DNA from: JAGLWW01 sp964640225
Lineage (GTDB): Archaea > Aenigmatarchaeota > Aenigmatarchaeia > PWEA01 > JAGHBM01
Reading direction: 5' to 3'
DNA length: 49,298 nt
Assembly: GCA_964640225.1 (NCBI GenBank)
Contig: CAZXFI010000007.1
Location: 1-49,298 of the forward strand
Shown: positions 29,727 to 38,000 of the stretch, piece by piece
Numbering within the stretch: position 1 is the first letter of the stretch
Layout of the letters: the number at the start of each line of letters is the position of its first letter
Notes under the pieces: model-generated
Database searches by the model: none
Told to the model about the DNA's origin: nothing
What the model saw: the letters and a program-made list of their open reading frames with translations, nothing else
Position numbers and translations under genes: made by a program

Positions 29727-30403
29727 AGCCTGCTGGTTATGGAGCGCACGAATTTCCTTGTGGCCAGCCGCAGGCCGGTGTAGAACCCGAAGGGCCTTCC
29801 TTGCGGCAAGACTTTTCCCTTTCTTATTGCCCGGAGAACCGAGTCCACCGAAGGGCCGCAGTCCACGAGGTTGTAAATGAGCCCCAGGTCCTTCCAGTAG
29901 TGGGAATCCGAGCCGGCAGTCATGGGAACTCCCATTTCCTTCGCGACGCGGTAGGCCTTCCGGTTGGCGTTCACCCGCGTTCCCCCGTTCAGAACCTCTA
30001 TTGCATCAAATTTGTACTTCCTTATGGCGTCCCCCAGGGAGGCGGTGCGGGGCCAGCCCGCGTAGGGGTGGGCGGCTATGGCCAGCCCGCCGAGGTCGTG
30101 TACCCTGTCTATCGTCTCGGGGACTGTAAGCTTCCGGCTTATGTCCTCTTTCACGCCCAGCGCCACTATGTGGCCCTCACGGGAACTGACTTCCGTGCCC
30201 GGTATGAGAAGGAAATTTTTTATTTTTTTGGCGTGCCTGAGCCCTTCCAGGGAACCCCTTACAGAGTTGTGGTCCGTTATGGCCAGGCCGTTCAGCCCCT
30301 TTGAAATTGCCATGTCTATCATCTGGTCGGGCCTGCCGAACGCCTCGTTGCCCCAGATTGTGTGCTTTGAATAAACCGAGTGCGAATGAAAATCTATCTT
30401 CAT
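29723..30403 (-). CDS. PHP-domain metal-dependent phosphoesterase
   Basis: This 226-residue protein has PHP-domain motifs: KIDFHSHSVYSKHTIWG (motif I, about 2-18), AITDHNSVRGSLEG (motif II, about 44-57), GTEVSSREGHIVALGV (about 71-86), IAAHPYAGWPR (about 114-124) and MTAGSDSHYWKDLG (about 163-176). The complete His/Asp/Glu set suggests an active phosphoesterase, perhaps acting on nucleotides or 3',5'-diphosphates as in related enzymes. GGAGG precedes the ATG at 30403, 14 bases after the carS stop, so the two are co-transcribed. Confidence 0.88.
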   Translation of the reverse strand: MKIDFHSHSVYSKHTIWGNEAFGRPDQMIDMAISKGLNGLAITDHNSVRGSLEGLRHAKKIKNFLLIPGTEVSSREGHIVALGVKEDISRKLTVPETIDRVHDLGGLAIAAHPYAGWPRTASLGDAIRKYKFDAIEVLNGGTRVNANRKAYRVAKEMGVPMTAGSDSHYWKDLGLIYNLVDCGPSVDSVLRAIRKGKVLPQGRPFGFYTGLRLATRKFVRSITSRL

Positions 30404-30417
30404 TTTTCTATCCTCCT

Positions 30418-30957
30418 TTACCAAGGCTCCGCCTTGACCCCCATTTTGTTCCCTATGAAGCATGCCGTGAGGTGCATTACCGGGGTTATCAAAACGTAGA
30501 TAAGAACGGAAACCGGCGTAAGCTCCACGAAGAAAGAGGCAAAAAGGAACGCGCCGAAAACGAAATCCAGCTGGTCCAGAAGGGGCGCTGGCCTGCCCCT
30601 TTCTAACTTGATTCTTCTCTTGAAAAAAGAACCGACCATGTCGCCCACCATGGCACCCAGGGCCACCGCAAAGACCGAAGCTACCGATACGTTCTGCAGG
30701 GAAAATCCCGCCTCCAGGGCTATGGGATTCAGGGAGGGATAAAGGTAAACCTCAAGACATCCGAACAGGGTGCCTATGAGCAGCGCGAAAAAAAGGCCCT
30801 CCCAGGTCTTTCCCGGGCCAAGCAGGTTCCTCCCGTCCCAGAACTTCTTCCCGAAATCAATTCTTCTCCTGCCCCTGGCAAGCGGGGCAAAGCCGTTTGC
30901 CGCGTAGGCGGGTATTATTATCCAGAAACCGAGCACAAGCTCAAAAAGTATGTCCAT
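30418..30957 (-). CDS. carS: CDP-archaeol synthase
   Basis: This 179-residue integral membrane enzyme transfers CMP from CTP to unsaturated archaetidic acid, giving CDP-archaeol, the substrate of the CDP-alcohol transferases above. It shows PAYAANGFAPLARGRRRID (about 16-34), GPGKTWEGLFFALLIG (about 47-62), ALGAMVGDMVGSFFKRRIKL (about 99-118) and APLLDQLDFVFGAF (about 123-136), all CarS/DUF46 hallmarks. Four to five helices are visible. It diverges from the small membrane protein gene at 30992 with a TATA-rich gap between them. Confidence 0.95.
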   Translation of the reverse strand: MDILFELVLGFWIIIPAYAANGFAPLARGRRRIDFGKKFWDGRNLLGPGKTWEGLFFALLIGTLFGCLEVYLYPSLNPIALEAGFSLQNVSVASVFAVALGAMVGDMVGSFFKRRIKLERGRPAPLLDQLDFVFGAFLFASFFVELTPVSVLIYVLITPVMHLTACFIGNKMGVKAEPW

Positions 30958-30991
30958 AAAATCTTTTTAAAATGAATGTTTATATAATATT

Positions 30992-31291
30992 ATGTTGGCC
31001 GAGACGCTGAAGACCAGCCTTGTGACAGCCGGACTCCTTATAGGCATTCCTGTTTTTCCTGACTGGGGAATACAGATAGCCATAGCGTTCGCGATAGGAA
31101 TGGTTCTTCCCGAAAGGATGATAAAACCCATAGATGGTTTCGTCAAGTTCATATTTCCCCCGACAAAAATCTTTGAGCAGAAGCTGGAGGGCTACAAGAG
31201 GTTCAAGAAATTCATACCAAGGATAATAGCAGGCTACCTTTTTACCTTTCTGATAGGAATAACCCTTATAACAATAGGCCTGCTCCTGTGA
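30992..31291 (+). CDS. Small membrane protein of unknown function
   Basis: I do not recognise a family for this 99-residue protein. It has hydrophobic helices at about 10-38 (an IAIAFAIGMVLPERM turn follows) and at about 77-99, with a basic amphipathic segment between (KIFEQKLEGYKRFKKFIPRI). It is probably an inner two- to three-helix membrane protein. The stop codon abuts the CCA end of the antisense tRNA-Arg with no gap. Confidence 0.65.
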   Translation: MLAETLKTSLVTAGLLIGIPVFPDWGIQIAIAFAIGMVLPERMIKPIDGFVKFIFPPTKIFEQKLEGYKRFKKFIPRIIAGYLFTFLIGITLITIGLLL

Positions 31292-31412
31292 TGGCGCCCC
31301 TGCCGGAATTCGAATCCGGGTTACAACCTCTCTGCTCCACTTGGTTTTCGCAAACCTTGTAATGAACAAAAGGTTCCGCAGGGTTGTGTCTTATCCACTA
31401 GACCACAGGGGC
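31292..31412 (-). tRNA. tRNA-Arg (GCG) with a canonical anticodon-loop intron
   Basis: Acceptor GCCCCTG (31406-31412) pairs with CAGGGGC, the discriminator is G73 (31295) and CCA is at 31292-31294. The anticodon arm is CAACC-CTGCGGA-GGTTG, giving GCG. A 46-base intron (31330-31375) lies at 37/38, and its GCAG can pair with CTGC of the anticodon loop, like a normal bulge-helix-bulge core. D and T arms (CCGGA-TTCGAAT-TCCGG) are intact, so this is the only tRNA here with a purely canonical layout. Confidence 0.97.
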
Positions 31413-31493
31413 TTTTTGGTTAAGTTTAAATATATATAGGATACAATTCTTAAGGTATTTGCCTAATATAAAACATAATTAAAAGGTGCGAAA

Positions 31494-31649
31494 ATGAAGT
31501 GCTCAACCTGCGGGAAACCCCTTCTGAGCGAGGAGGGCTTTACCAAGTTCAGTTGTCCCGCGTGCGGAAAAGAAATTATAGTAAGATGCCAGAGCTGCAG
31601 GGTAAGGAAAATTCCCTACGCCTGCAAGTGCGGCTTTAGAGGTCCTTGA
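31494..31649 (+). CDS. Small zinc-ribbon protein (four CxxCG-type knuckles)
   Basis: This 51-residue protein consists of zinc knuckles: CSTCGKPL, CPACGKEI, CQSCRVRK and CKCGFRG. This fits the archaeal small zinc-finger family (DUF1610-like, 'HVO_2753 type'), thought to bind RNA or ribosomes. AAAAGGTG lies just before the ATG. It heads the str-type operon, and S12 begins one base after its stop. Confidence 0.8.
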   Translation: MKCSTCGKPLLSEEGFTKFSCPACGKEIIVRCQSCRVRKIPYACKCGFRGP

Positions 31650-31650
31650 A

Positions 31651-32079
31651 ATGAGTAGCGGTTTGTATGCAGGAAGAAGGCTCAAGAAGAAGAGAAAAAA
31701 AATGAAGTGGAAAAGAGTTGCCTACAGGAACAGGATACTGGGGCTGAAAAAGAAAAAAGACCCGCTTGAAGGAGCCCCGCAGGCAAGGGGAATTGTCCTG
31801 GAAAAAAGGCAGATAGAGCAAAAGCAGCCCAGCTCGGGCCTTATCAAGTGCGTTAGGGTGCAGCTTATAAAAAACGGAAAGCAGATAACCGTTTTTGCCC
31901 CAAAAAACGGCGCGATACAGCACATAGACGAGCACGACGAGGTGCTGCTGGAAGGAATAGGGGGCTCCCAGGGAGGCTCCAAGGGGAGCATGTGGGGCGT
32001 CAAGTGGAAAGTGGTCAAAGTTAACGGAATAGCTCTCTCAGAGCTTCTATCGGGCAGGAAGCAAAAACCCAACAGGTAA
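31651..32079 (+). CDS. rps12: 30S ribosomal protein S12 (S23e family)
   Basis: This 142-residue protein sits in the decoding centre. It shows a lysine-rich N terminus, KKKKDPLEGAPQARGIVLEK (about 33-52), IKCVRVQLIKNGKQITVFAP (about 65-84), IDEHDEVLLEGIGGSQGGSK (about 91-110) and VKVNGIALSELLSGRK. The PNSAIRK-type loop of most homologues reads PSSGLIK. It is translated within the zinc ribbon-S12-S7-aEF2 operon. Confidence 0.95.
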   Translation: MSSGLYAGRRLKKKRKKMKWKRVAYRNRILGLKKKKDPLEGAPQARGIVLEKRQIEQKQPSSGLIKCVRVQLIKNGKQITVFAPKNGAIQHIDEHDEVLLEGIGGSQGGSKGSMWGVKWKVVKVNGIALSELLSGRKQKPNR

Positions 32080-32084
32080 TTCTT

Positions 32085-32684
32085 ATGGCTGATGTTAAAC
32101 TTTTTGACAGGTGGGAAATAAAGGCAGAGATAAAAGACCCGGGCCTGAAAAACTACATAAACATCAAACCTTACGTTGTTCCCAGGTCCTCGCACGGGAG
32201 GCACAACAAGAAGCAGTTCTACAAGAGCGAATTGAACGTGGTGGAAAGGCTCATGAACCACCTTTTCGTGGCGGGCCACAGGGGAAAGAGGCACAAGATA
32301 ACGTCGGGCTCGCTTGCGGGAAAAAGCATGACTGCTTACAGCATAGTGAAGGAAAGCTTTGAAATTATTGAAAAAAAGACAAAAAACAATCCGCTGGAAA
32401 TACTCGTTGGCGCGATAGAGAACGCGGCGCTGAGAGAAGAGGTTTCCTCGTACCAGGTGGGGTCAATAATAGCAAGAAAGGCGGTGATTACCGCTCCGCA
32501 GAGAAGGGTTGACATCGCGCTGAGGCTTTTCGCCCAGGGGGCCTACAGGAAATCCTTCAAAAGCAGGAAAGGAATAGCGCAGACCCTTGCGGATGAAATC
32601 ATTGCGGCCTACAACAACTCAAAGGATTCAACCGCGATAATGGAGAAAGAAAGGCTTGAAAGGGAAGCGGAAGGAGCAAGATAA
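32085..32684 (+). CDS. rps7: 30S ribosomal protein S7
   Basis: This 199-residue rRNA-binding protein nucleates the head of the small subunit. It shows LFDRWEIKAEIKDPGLKNYI (about 6-25), VVPRSSHGRHNKKQF (about 31-45), ERLMNHLFVAGHRGKRHKIT (about 54-73), NPLEILVGAIENAALREE (about 102-119) and PQRRVDIALRLFAQGAYRKS (about 138-157). Length is normal for archaeal S7. It follows S12 after five bases. Confidence 0.96.
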   Translation: MADVKLFDRWEIKAEIKDPGLKNYINIKPYVVPRSSHGRHNKKQFYKSELNVVERLMNHLFVAGHRGKRHKITSGSLAGKSMTAYSIVKESFEIIEKKTKNNPLEILVGAIENAALREEVSSYQVGSIIARKAVITAPQRRVDIALRLFAQGAYRKSFKSRKGIAQTLADEIIAAYNNSKDSTAIMEKERLEREAEGAR

Positions 32685-32754
32685 GCTGTTTCTCTGGAAA
32701 AGATTTAAATATTAACAGGAATTATTACTGATATTATATTCAAGGCGATGTATT

Positions 32755-34953
32755 GTGGCAAAGAAAATAGACCTTACCCAGAAGGTAAAGGAGCTCATGG
32801 ATGAGAAAAGCAGGATAAGGAACATAGGCATCGTGGCCCATATAGACCACGGCAAGACAACGCTTTCCGACAACCTTCTGGCCGGGGCGGGCATGATTTC
32901 CGAGGAGACCGCGGGCAAGCAGCTTTTTATGGATTACGACTCACAGGAGCAGGAAAGGGGTATAACGATTTTTTCCGCGAACGTTTCAATGGTGCACGAG
33001 TTTGAGGGGGAGCACCACCTGATAAATCTCATAGACACGCCGGGCCACGTTGACTTCGGCGGGGACGTTACCAGGGCCATGAGAGCCGTGGACGGGGCCC
33101 TTGTCGTGATATGCGCGGTGGAGGGCGTGATGCCCCAGACCGAGACCGTGCTGAGGCAGGCCCTGAAGGAAAGGGTAAAGCCGATTCTCTTCATAAACAA
33201 GGTGGACAGGATGATAAAGGAGCTCAAGCTCAGCCCCGATGAGATGCAGAAAAGGTTCATGAAAATGATTTCGGAAGTCAACATGCTCATAGACAAATAC
33301 GCCGAACCTGATTACAAGAAAAAATGGCAGGTCAACGTGAACGACGGCTCCGTGGCTTTCGGAAGCGCCTACAGGAACTGGGCAATATCCCTGCCTTACA
33401 TGCAGAAAACAGGCATATCCTTCAAGGACATAATAGAGTACTGCTCTGGAGGGCAGGACAAGGAGCTTGCCCAGAAGGCGCCCCTGCACAGGATAGTTTT
33501 GAACATGATTATAAGGCACCTGCCCAATCCCATAGACTCGCAGAAATACAGGATAGGAAAGATATGGAGAGGAGAACCGGAAAGTAACATAGGCAGGGAC
33601 ATGACCAGCTGCAACCCCAACGGAAAGATGGCGTGTATAGTCACCAAGATATACACGGACCCGCACGCCGGGAACGTGGCCACTGCAAGAATATTCTCCG
33701 GGAGAATAAAGGAAGGCCAGGAGGTTTACCTGGTGGGCCAGCACAAGAAGGAAAGGGTTCAGCAGGTTTGCATCTACAAGGGCCAGCAGAGAATTTCCAT
33801 GTCCGAGATACCCGCGGGAAACATAATAGGAATTGTGGGGCTACCCTCGGTCTTTTCCGGCGAAACCCTTTGCGAGCCTGATTTTGTTATACAGCCCTTT
33901 GAGGGAATAAAACACGTTTTTGAGCCCGTGGTAACCAAGGCCATAGAGGCCAAGAAGACACAGGACCTCCCCAAGGTGATAGAGACGCTCAGGAAGCTTT
34001 CAAGGGAGGACCCCACCCTGAAGATAGAGATAAACCAGGAAACAGGAGAGCATCTCGTGTCGGGGCTCGGGGAACTGCACATAGAGGCAAAGGTTGAAAG
34101 GAAACTGAAGGACGACGGCATAGACATAGAGACCTCTCCTCCCATCGTGGTTTACAGGGAAACCATTTCCAAAAAGGCGGGACCTGTTGAGGGAAAATCC
34201 CCGAACAAGCACAACAAGTTCTACCTGGAGGTTGAGCCGCTCACAAAGGAAGTTTACGAGGCAATAAAGAACGGTGAGGTAAAGGAAGGTGAAGTCAAGG
34301 GAAAAGATGTGGAGCTCACGGCAAAACTGAGGGAGCTTGGGATGGATGAGATAGACGCCAGGGGCGTCAAGATGGTATACAACCGGAACCTCCTGATAGA
34401 CGCCACCAAGGGTATTCAATACCTGAACGAGGTCATGGAGCTTCTCAAGCAGTCTTACAAGAACGTGATGGACGAGGGTCCCCTGTGCAGGGAGCCCTGC
34501 TACTCCATTCTGGTAAGGCTTGTTGACGCGGACCTGCATGATGACTCAATACACAGGGGTCCGGCCCAGGTAATACCGGCATGCAGGTTTGCAATAAAGA
34601 ACGCCATACTCAAGGCAGGACCCACCCTCTTTGAACCGAAGCAGATACTCAGGATAGAAACCCCCCAGGAGGAGATGGGCTCCGCCATGAAGGAAATCCA
34701 GAACAGGAGGGGGGATGTCATGGACGTGCAGAACGAGGAAGGCGCGGCCATTCTCAAAACAAAGCTTCCTGTGGCAGAGATGTTCGGCTTTGAGGGAGCT
34801 CTAAAGTCCGCTACAGGCGGAAAGGGATTCTATTTCCTTATAGACGTTATTTTTGAGAAGCTTCCGAGAGAATTGCTTGACAAGGTTGTGAAACAGATAA
34901 GGGGAAGGAAGGGTCTGGAGCAGGAAATGCCGGGGCCCGAGGAAGGAGCCTAA
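32755..34953 (+). CDS. fusA: Translation elongation factor aEF2
   Basis: This 732-residue GTPase moves the ribosome along mRNA. G-domain motifs are AHIDHGKTTLSDNLL (G1, about 28-42), QERGITIFSANVSM (switch I, about 65-78), DTPGHVDFGGDV (G3, about 93-104) and NKVDRM (G4, about 147-152). Domain IV holds the diphthamide site in HDDSIHRGPAQVIPACR (about 595-611), with the target histidine (IHRG) conserved. The start is GTG at 32755, since the ATG at 32748 is out of frame. A new A/T-rich promoter region (TTTAAATATT, about 32705) lies before it, so it may be expressed apart from S7. It overlaps the convergent surface-protein gene by four bases. Confidence 0.96.
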   Translation: MAKKIDLTQKVKELMDEKSRIRNIGIVAHIDHGKTTLSDNLLAGAGMISEETAGKQLFMDYDSQEQERGITIFSANVSMVHEFEGEHHLINLIDTPGHVDFGGDVTRAMRAVDGALVVICAVEGVMPQTETVLRQALKERVKPILFINKVDRMIKELKLSPDEMQKRFMKMISEVNMLIDKYAEPDYKKKWQVNVNDGSVAFGSAYRNWAISLPYMQKTGISFKDIIEYCSGGQDKELAQKAPLHRIVLNMIIRHLPNPIDSQKYRIGKIWRGEPESNIGRDMTSCNPNGKMACIVTKIYTDPHAGNVATARIFSGRIKEGQEVYLVGQHKKERVQQVCIYKGQQRISMSEIPAGNIIGIVGLPSVFSGETLCEPDFVIQPFEGIKHVFEPVVTKAIEAKKTQDLPKVIETLRKLSREDPTLKIEINQETGEHLVSGLGELHIEAKVERKLKDDGIDIETSPPIVVYRETISKKAGPVEGKSPNKHNKFYLEVEPLTKEVYEAIKNGEVKEGEVKGKDVELTAKLRELGMDEIDARGVKMVYNRNLLIDATKGIQYLNEVMELLKQSYKNVMDEGPLCREPCYSILVRLVDADLHDDSIHRGPAQVIPACRFAIKNAILKAGPTLFEPKQILRIETPQEEMGSAMKEIQNRRGDVMDVQNEEGAAILKTKLPVAEMFGFEGALKSATGGKGFYFLIDVIFEKLPRELLDKVVKQIRGRKGLEQEMPGPEEGA

Positions 34954-36464
34954 TCCTCTTCCTTGAATTCTCTTCTCTTCTTTATTCTGGTTTTTATCCT
35001 GGTGAAGTACCGGTCTTTTTCCTCGGTTCTCTTGTACTCCAGCACTTTTCTTTCCGGGTATTTCTCCCTGATTTTCTGCACGTTGTCTATGTTGGTGTCT
35101 TCCGGTGACCATTTTATTTTGTGGACGTATCTCTTTCTTCTTTCGTTGAGGTCGTAAATAATTTTAGCAAAGAGTATCAGGCATATAACTGCAAGGGCCG
35201 CAATCATTATGTAAAATTTTGAGGCCGTGTCCGGCCTTTCGCTTTCCAGAACAACTTGAAACAGGTCGCTTGCCGCGGCTACGTTGCCCTCATAGTCTAT
35301 CCTGACGTACATTATGTACCTGCCCGGCTCCATGTCGTCCGGAATCCTCAGCTTCCTGTCCATAATCTTGCTCTTCTCAACGGCCAGCGTCTCCTCCCTG
35401 CTGTTGAATATGTTTCCCTCCATGTCCCGGATTGAATAGTGGAACATCACGTCGGAAAGGATTACGTCCCCCATGTTTATTACCTCCACGCTTGCCGTGA
35501 CCTCCTCTCCCGCCGTCAGCTTCTTCATGCCCTCGGGTATCTCAACTATAACGTCAAAGAGCGGTTTCTTTTCCTTGGCCTCTATTACCACCAGGACCCA
35601 TCTCTCTATTCCGTAGCCCTCAAATATTATTCTCCCCAGGTATACATCCGGCTCCTGGTTTTCGGAGGCCGTGAAAACCAGCTTCATGGGCTTTACCTGC
35701 CCGGGAATCAGGCTTATGTTCCTGCTCTCAAAAAGAAGCATGTCGCCAAGCCCTTCCTGCGAAACCGCTATGTTGATTTTCTCGTTTCCCGTATTCACGA
35801 CCCTTACCTCCTTTGTCAAGGTCTCTCCCTGCCTGATTACAATCTTTATGAGGTCCGGTATCACGGTGAAGTTTATATCCTCCTCGTGCCCGGACTTGCC
35901 GGGCCCCCCGCCTCCTCCTCCGCCAGAGATTGTGGTGGTCGTGGAGGTAGTAGTGGTCGTGGAATTCACCACAGCAAAAGTGAAAACTTCCGTAACGTTT
36001 GTGTTGTTGTCCGTGTCGTTGGCGTAAATCCTCCAGGAAACGTTTGTCTCCGTGATGGAAGAGTTCGTCCAGGTGAAATTGGACCAGCAGGAATAGCCCG
36101 TTATGTTTTGAAAGGAGCCGTACTCGCCGGCCGTGTGGTTTTTCCAGAGGCCGGTCTCGTTGGTGGACAGAACTGCTAAACCCAGCGGACTGCTGCTTAT
36201 CCAGTGCGCGTAAAGGTTTACAGGCTCTCCGCGGGTTACAACCGAAGCGTTCTGCCCTGCCTCGTCGTAATAAATCCTGGATATGATGAAGAAACTTCCC
36301 GTTCTGGTTATGAAACCCGAGGAGGCAAAGGTTATGCCCGATGTGAGAACAATAAGTAGCAAAAACGTCAGAAAAAAATTATTTCTTGCGGGATTTCTTT
36401 TTCTTTGTTTTTCTGGGCTGCTTCTTTTTGGCTGGGGGTTTTCTGGACCAATAGTAAGCACCAA
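34950..36464 (-). CDS. Surface membrane protein with C-terminal anchor
   Basis: This 504-residue protein has a basic N terminus, one hydrophobic segment (FFLTFLLLIVLTSGITFASS, about 30-49) followed by GFITRTG, an extracellular part with many NxT/S sites, a Thr-rich linker (TTTTTSTTTT) and glycine run (GGGGGGGPG, about 178-186). CARDB-like beta domains follow (DINFTVIPDLIKIVIRQGE; VEIPEGMKKLTAGEEVTASV), then a membrane helix (FYIMIAALAVICLILFAKII, about 421-440) and a basic cytoplasmic tail. It is an outer, probably glycosylated, anchored protein. Its start at 36464 lies inside the previous gene (86-base overlap), and no later ATG fits the signal segment. Confidence 0.78.
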   Translation of the reverse strand: MVLTIGPENPQPKRSSPEKQRKRNPARNNFFLTFLLLIVLTSGITFASSGFITRTGSFFIISRIYYDEAGQNASVVTRGEPVNLYAHWISSSPLGLAVLSTNETGLWKNHTAGEYGSFQNITGYSCWSNFTWTNSSITETNVSWRIYANDTDNNTNVTEVFTFAVVNSTTTTTSTTTTISGGGGGGGPGKSGHEEDINFTVIPDLIKIVIRQGETLTKEVRVVNTGNEKINIAVSQEGLGDMLLFESRNISLIPGQVKPMKLVFTASENQEPDVYLGRIIFEGYGIERWVLVVIEAKEKKPLFDVIVEIPEGMKKLTAGEEVTASVEVINMGDVILSDVMFHYSIRDMEGNIFNSREETLAVEKSKIMDRKLRIPDDMEPGRYIMYVRIDYEGNVAAASDLFQVVLESERPDTASKFYIMIAALAVICLILFAKIIYDLNERRKRYVHKIKWSPEDTNIDNVQKIREKYPERKVLEYKRTEEKDRYFTRIKTRIKKRREFKEED

Positions 36465-36963
36465 TTATTAGTATGATTACTATTATAATTAAAATTATTA
36501 TTTCCAGGGGAATCTCCTGCTCCGGTCTTACTTCTCTTATCTCCTTTTCCCTGAATTCCACGACTTCCACGCTGAAGGGGCTTCCTCCAATCGTTGACCT
36601 TACCTGGGAGCCGCCCTCTCCCCCCTCTGTCCCTCCGCAACTTACGCTGAGAGTGCTGGAATAGGTTCCGAAGGGCGTGCCTTCCGGTACTGTGACCGTT
36701 CCGTAAACTTTCTCCTTGGAGCCCGCCCCGACTGTTTTTTCATCGGAGTCAAATTTTATTTCCAGGGGCTCCATCCCTCCCAGGGAGTAAACGCATGATA
36801 TGTCCTCGGTTGAGGTTATGGCCTGTATCTGGAAAGAAAAGTCCGCCGATTCGCCCCTCATAAGCTCCATGTCGTGGGGCACAGGCCTTGTCACACCCAA
36901 GGCAAGCGCTGTCTGAAAGCTAAGAAGAACGAACAAAACTGGTATTAGTTTGCAGATTTTCAT
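36379..36963 (-). CDS. Small surface protein with C-terminal membrane anchor
   Basis: I do not recognise a family for this 194-residue protein. It has a signal peptide (MKICKLIPVLFVLLSFQTAL), a beta-rich extracellular domain of about 120 residues with two cysteines (ISCVYSLGG, LSVSCGG), a membrane helix (IPLEIIILIIIVIILIIGAY, about 150-169) and a strongly basic cytoplasmic tail (KKKKSRKK). The domain is like a bacterial/archaeal Ig-type fold with the pattern G-T-x-x-V-P-x-G-T-x-x-G-T-Y. It sits between two larger surface-protein genes and overlaps the next one by 86 bases. Confidence 0.75.
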   Translation of the reverse strand: MKICKLIPVLFVLLSFQTALALGVTRPVPHDMELMRGESADFSFQIQAITSTEDISCVYSLGGMEPLEIKFDSDEKTVGAGSKEKVYGTVTVPEGTPFGTYSSTLSVSCGGTEGGEGGSQVRSTIGGSPFSVEVVEFREKEIREVRPEQEIPLEIIILIIIVIILIIGAYYWSRKPPAKKKQPRKTKKKKSRKK

Positions 36964-37000
36964 CCTATCAGACTAGATTTTATTTTTGTTATTTAAATCA

Positions 37001-37969
37001 TTAGTGGTCCTGGGTTGTGATTTCAATGGAGTTCTGATACGTGTCTGGCGTAAGGCCGCCTGGTATGTAAATATGCCAAGTCACGTTCATTGTGGCGTTC
37101 TGGTTGTTGCATGCCACGCCCGAGCACCTGAGCATGCCAGAAGCCGGGCTGAATGTTATCTGCTGCGTGGGTGTCTCGTTTATGTAAACCTGTGGTATGT
37201 TCCCGGTGTCATCCGTCCCAGACGTGTCGTCGTCTATGACGTAGTTGGTTCCGTCTATGCCTATCTCATCGCTGTATGAGACTCCGGTGAAGTTGGTGGC
37301 ATTCCAGAGCAGGTCAATAACTATGTTTCCGGCGTTCAGGGTCATGTTCTGCCCAGTGCCGTTGTTCCACTGGTCCAGGTTGAGGTTGCCCATGTCTATA
37401 GTGTCGCCGGCCGGGAACGGGTAAGTGAAGGCCCTCAGCTCGTTGTAAGTCCAGTTCTTTGAGAGTTCCCCGTTATCCACGCCGTCCGTTATCGTGACGT
37501 TGATTTTCCAGGAGCCGTTTATTTCAAAGAACTGGAAGCTTTCCATTGAGCCAGTCATGTTGCAGTACCTGTTTCCCGGGCCCCACTGGCCCTGGCCGTC
37601 GTAATTCAGCGTTACTGTGTGGTCGGCTGTCGCCTGGCCACAGGCGCCCGTTCCGTCGCAAAGGTAGGCCGTGCCGTTGTCGCCTGTGAAAGTGTCGCAG
37701 TCCCCGTTAAGGTCGCTAACCGTGGTTTTGACCATGACCCCGGTGGTTGTGTTTGCGCTTGGCTCTATTATCACGTCCGCCGGGTCGTCCGTGCACTCGG
37801 TGTCGTTAAGGTAAACGTACTGCACCGCGGGAGCGGAATTGCCTATCTGGAGCTGCCCGGTTCTTGTGACGAATCCGGTTATTCCACCGGACTCTATTAT
37901 CGCGTAACCCAGTGAAAGTATGAAAAGGAGTAAAACGAGGGCCAGAAAAAACCTGTAATTCGGTTTCAT
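37001..37969 (-). CDS. Surface protein with N-terminal TM and GFVTRTG motif
   Basis: This 322-residue protein begins MKPNYRFFLALVLLLFILSL, a signal or anchor segment, followed by GGITGFVTRTGQLQIG. The rest is extracellular, with many NxT/S glycosylation sites and cysteine pairs (TECTDDP, CDGTGACGQ, GVACNNQN). The C-terminal domain (about 190-322) ends IYIPGGLTPDTYQNSIEITTQ, close to the C terminus of the giant protein encoded upstream. The start at 37969 was chosen over 38122 because it gives a clean signal peptide and has a TATA-like TTTATATATTTAAA about 20 bases upstream. Confidence 0.78.
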   Translation of the reverse strand: MKPNYRFFLALVLLLFILSLGYAIIESGGITGFVTRTGQLQIGNSAPAVQYVYLNDTECTDDPADVIIEPSANTTTGVMVKTTVSDLNGDCDTFTGDNGTAYLCDGTGACGQATADHTVTLNYDGQGQWGPGNRYCNMTGSMESFQFFEINGSWKINVTITDGVDNGELSKNWTYNELRAFTYPFPAGDTIDMGNLNLDQWNNGTGQNMTLNAGNIVIDLLWNATNFTGVSYSDEIGIDGTNYVIDDDTSGTDDTGNIPQVYINETPTQQITFSPASGMLRCSGVACNNQNATMNVTWHIYIPGGLTPDTYQNSIEITTQDH

Positions 37970-38000
37970 AAATAATTTTTGGTGTTTAAATATATAAATT

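Noticed and set aside
33324..34145. Overlapping frames within aEF2 and similar frames inside valS, ileS and the giant gene
   Set aside because: They are shadows of well-supported genes and show no independent motif or start signal.
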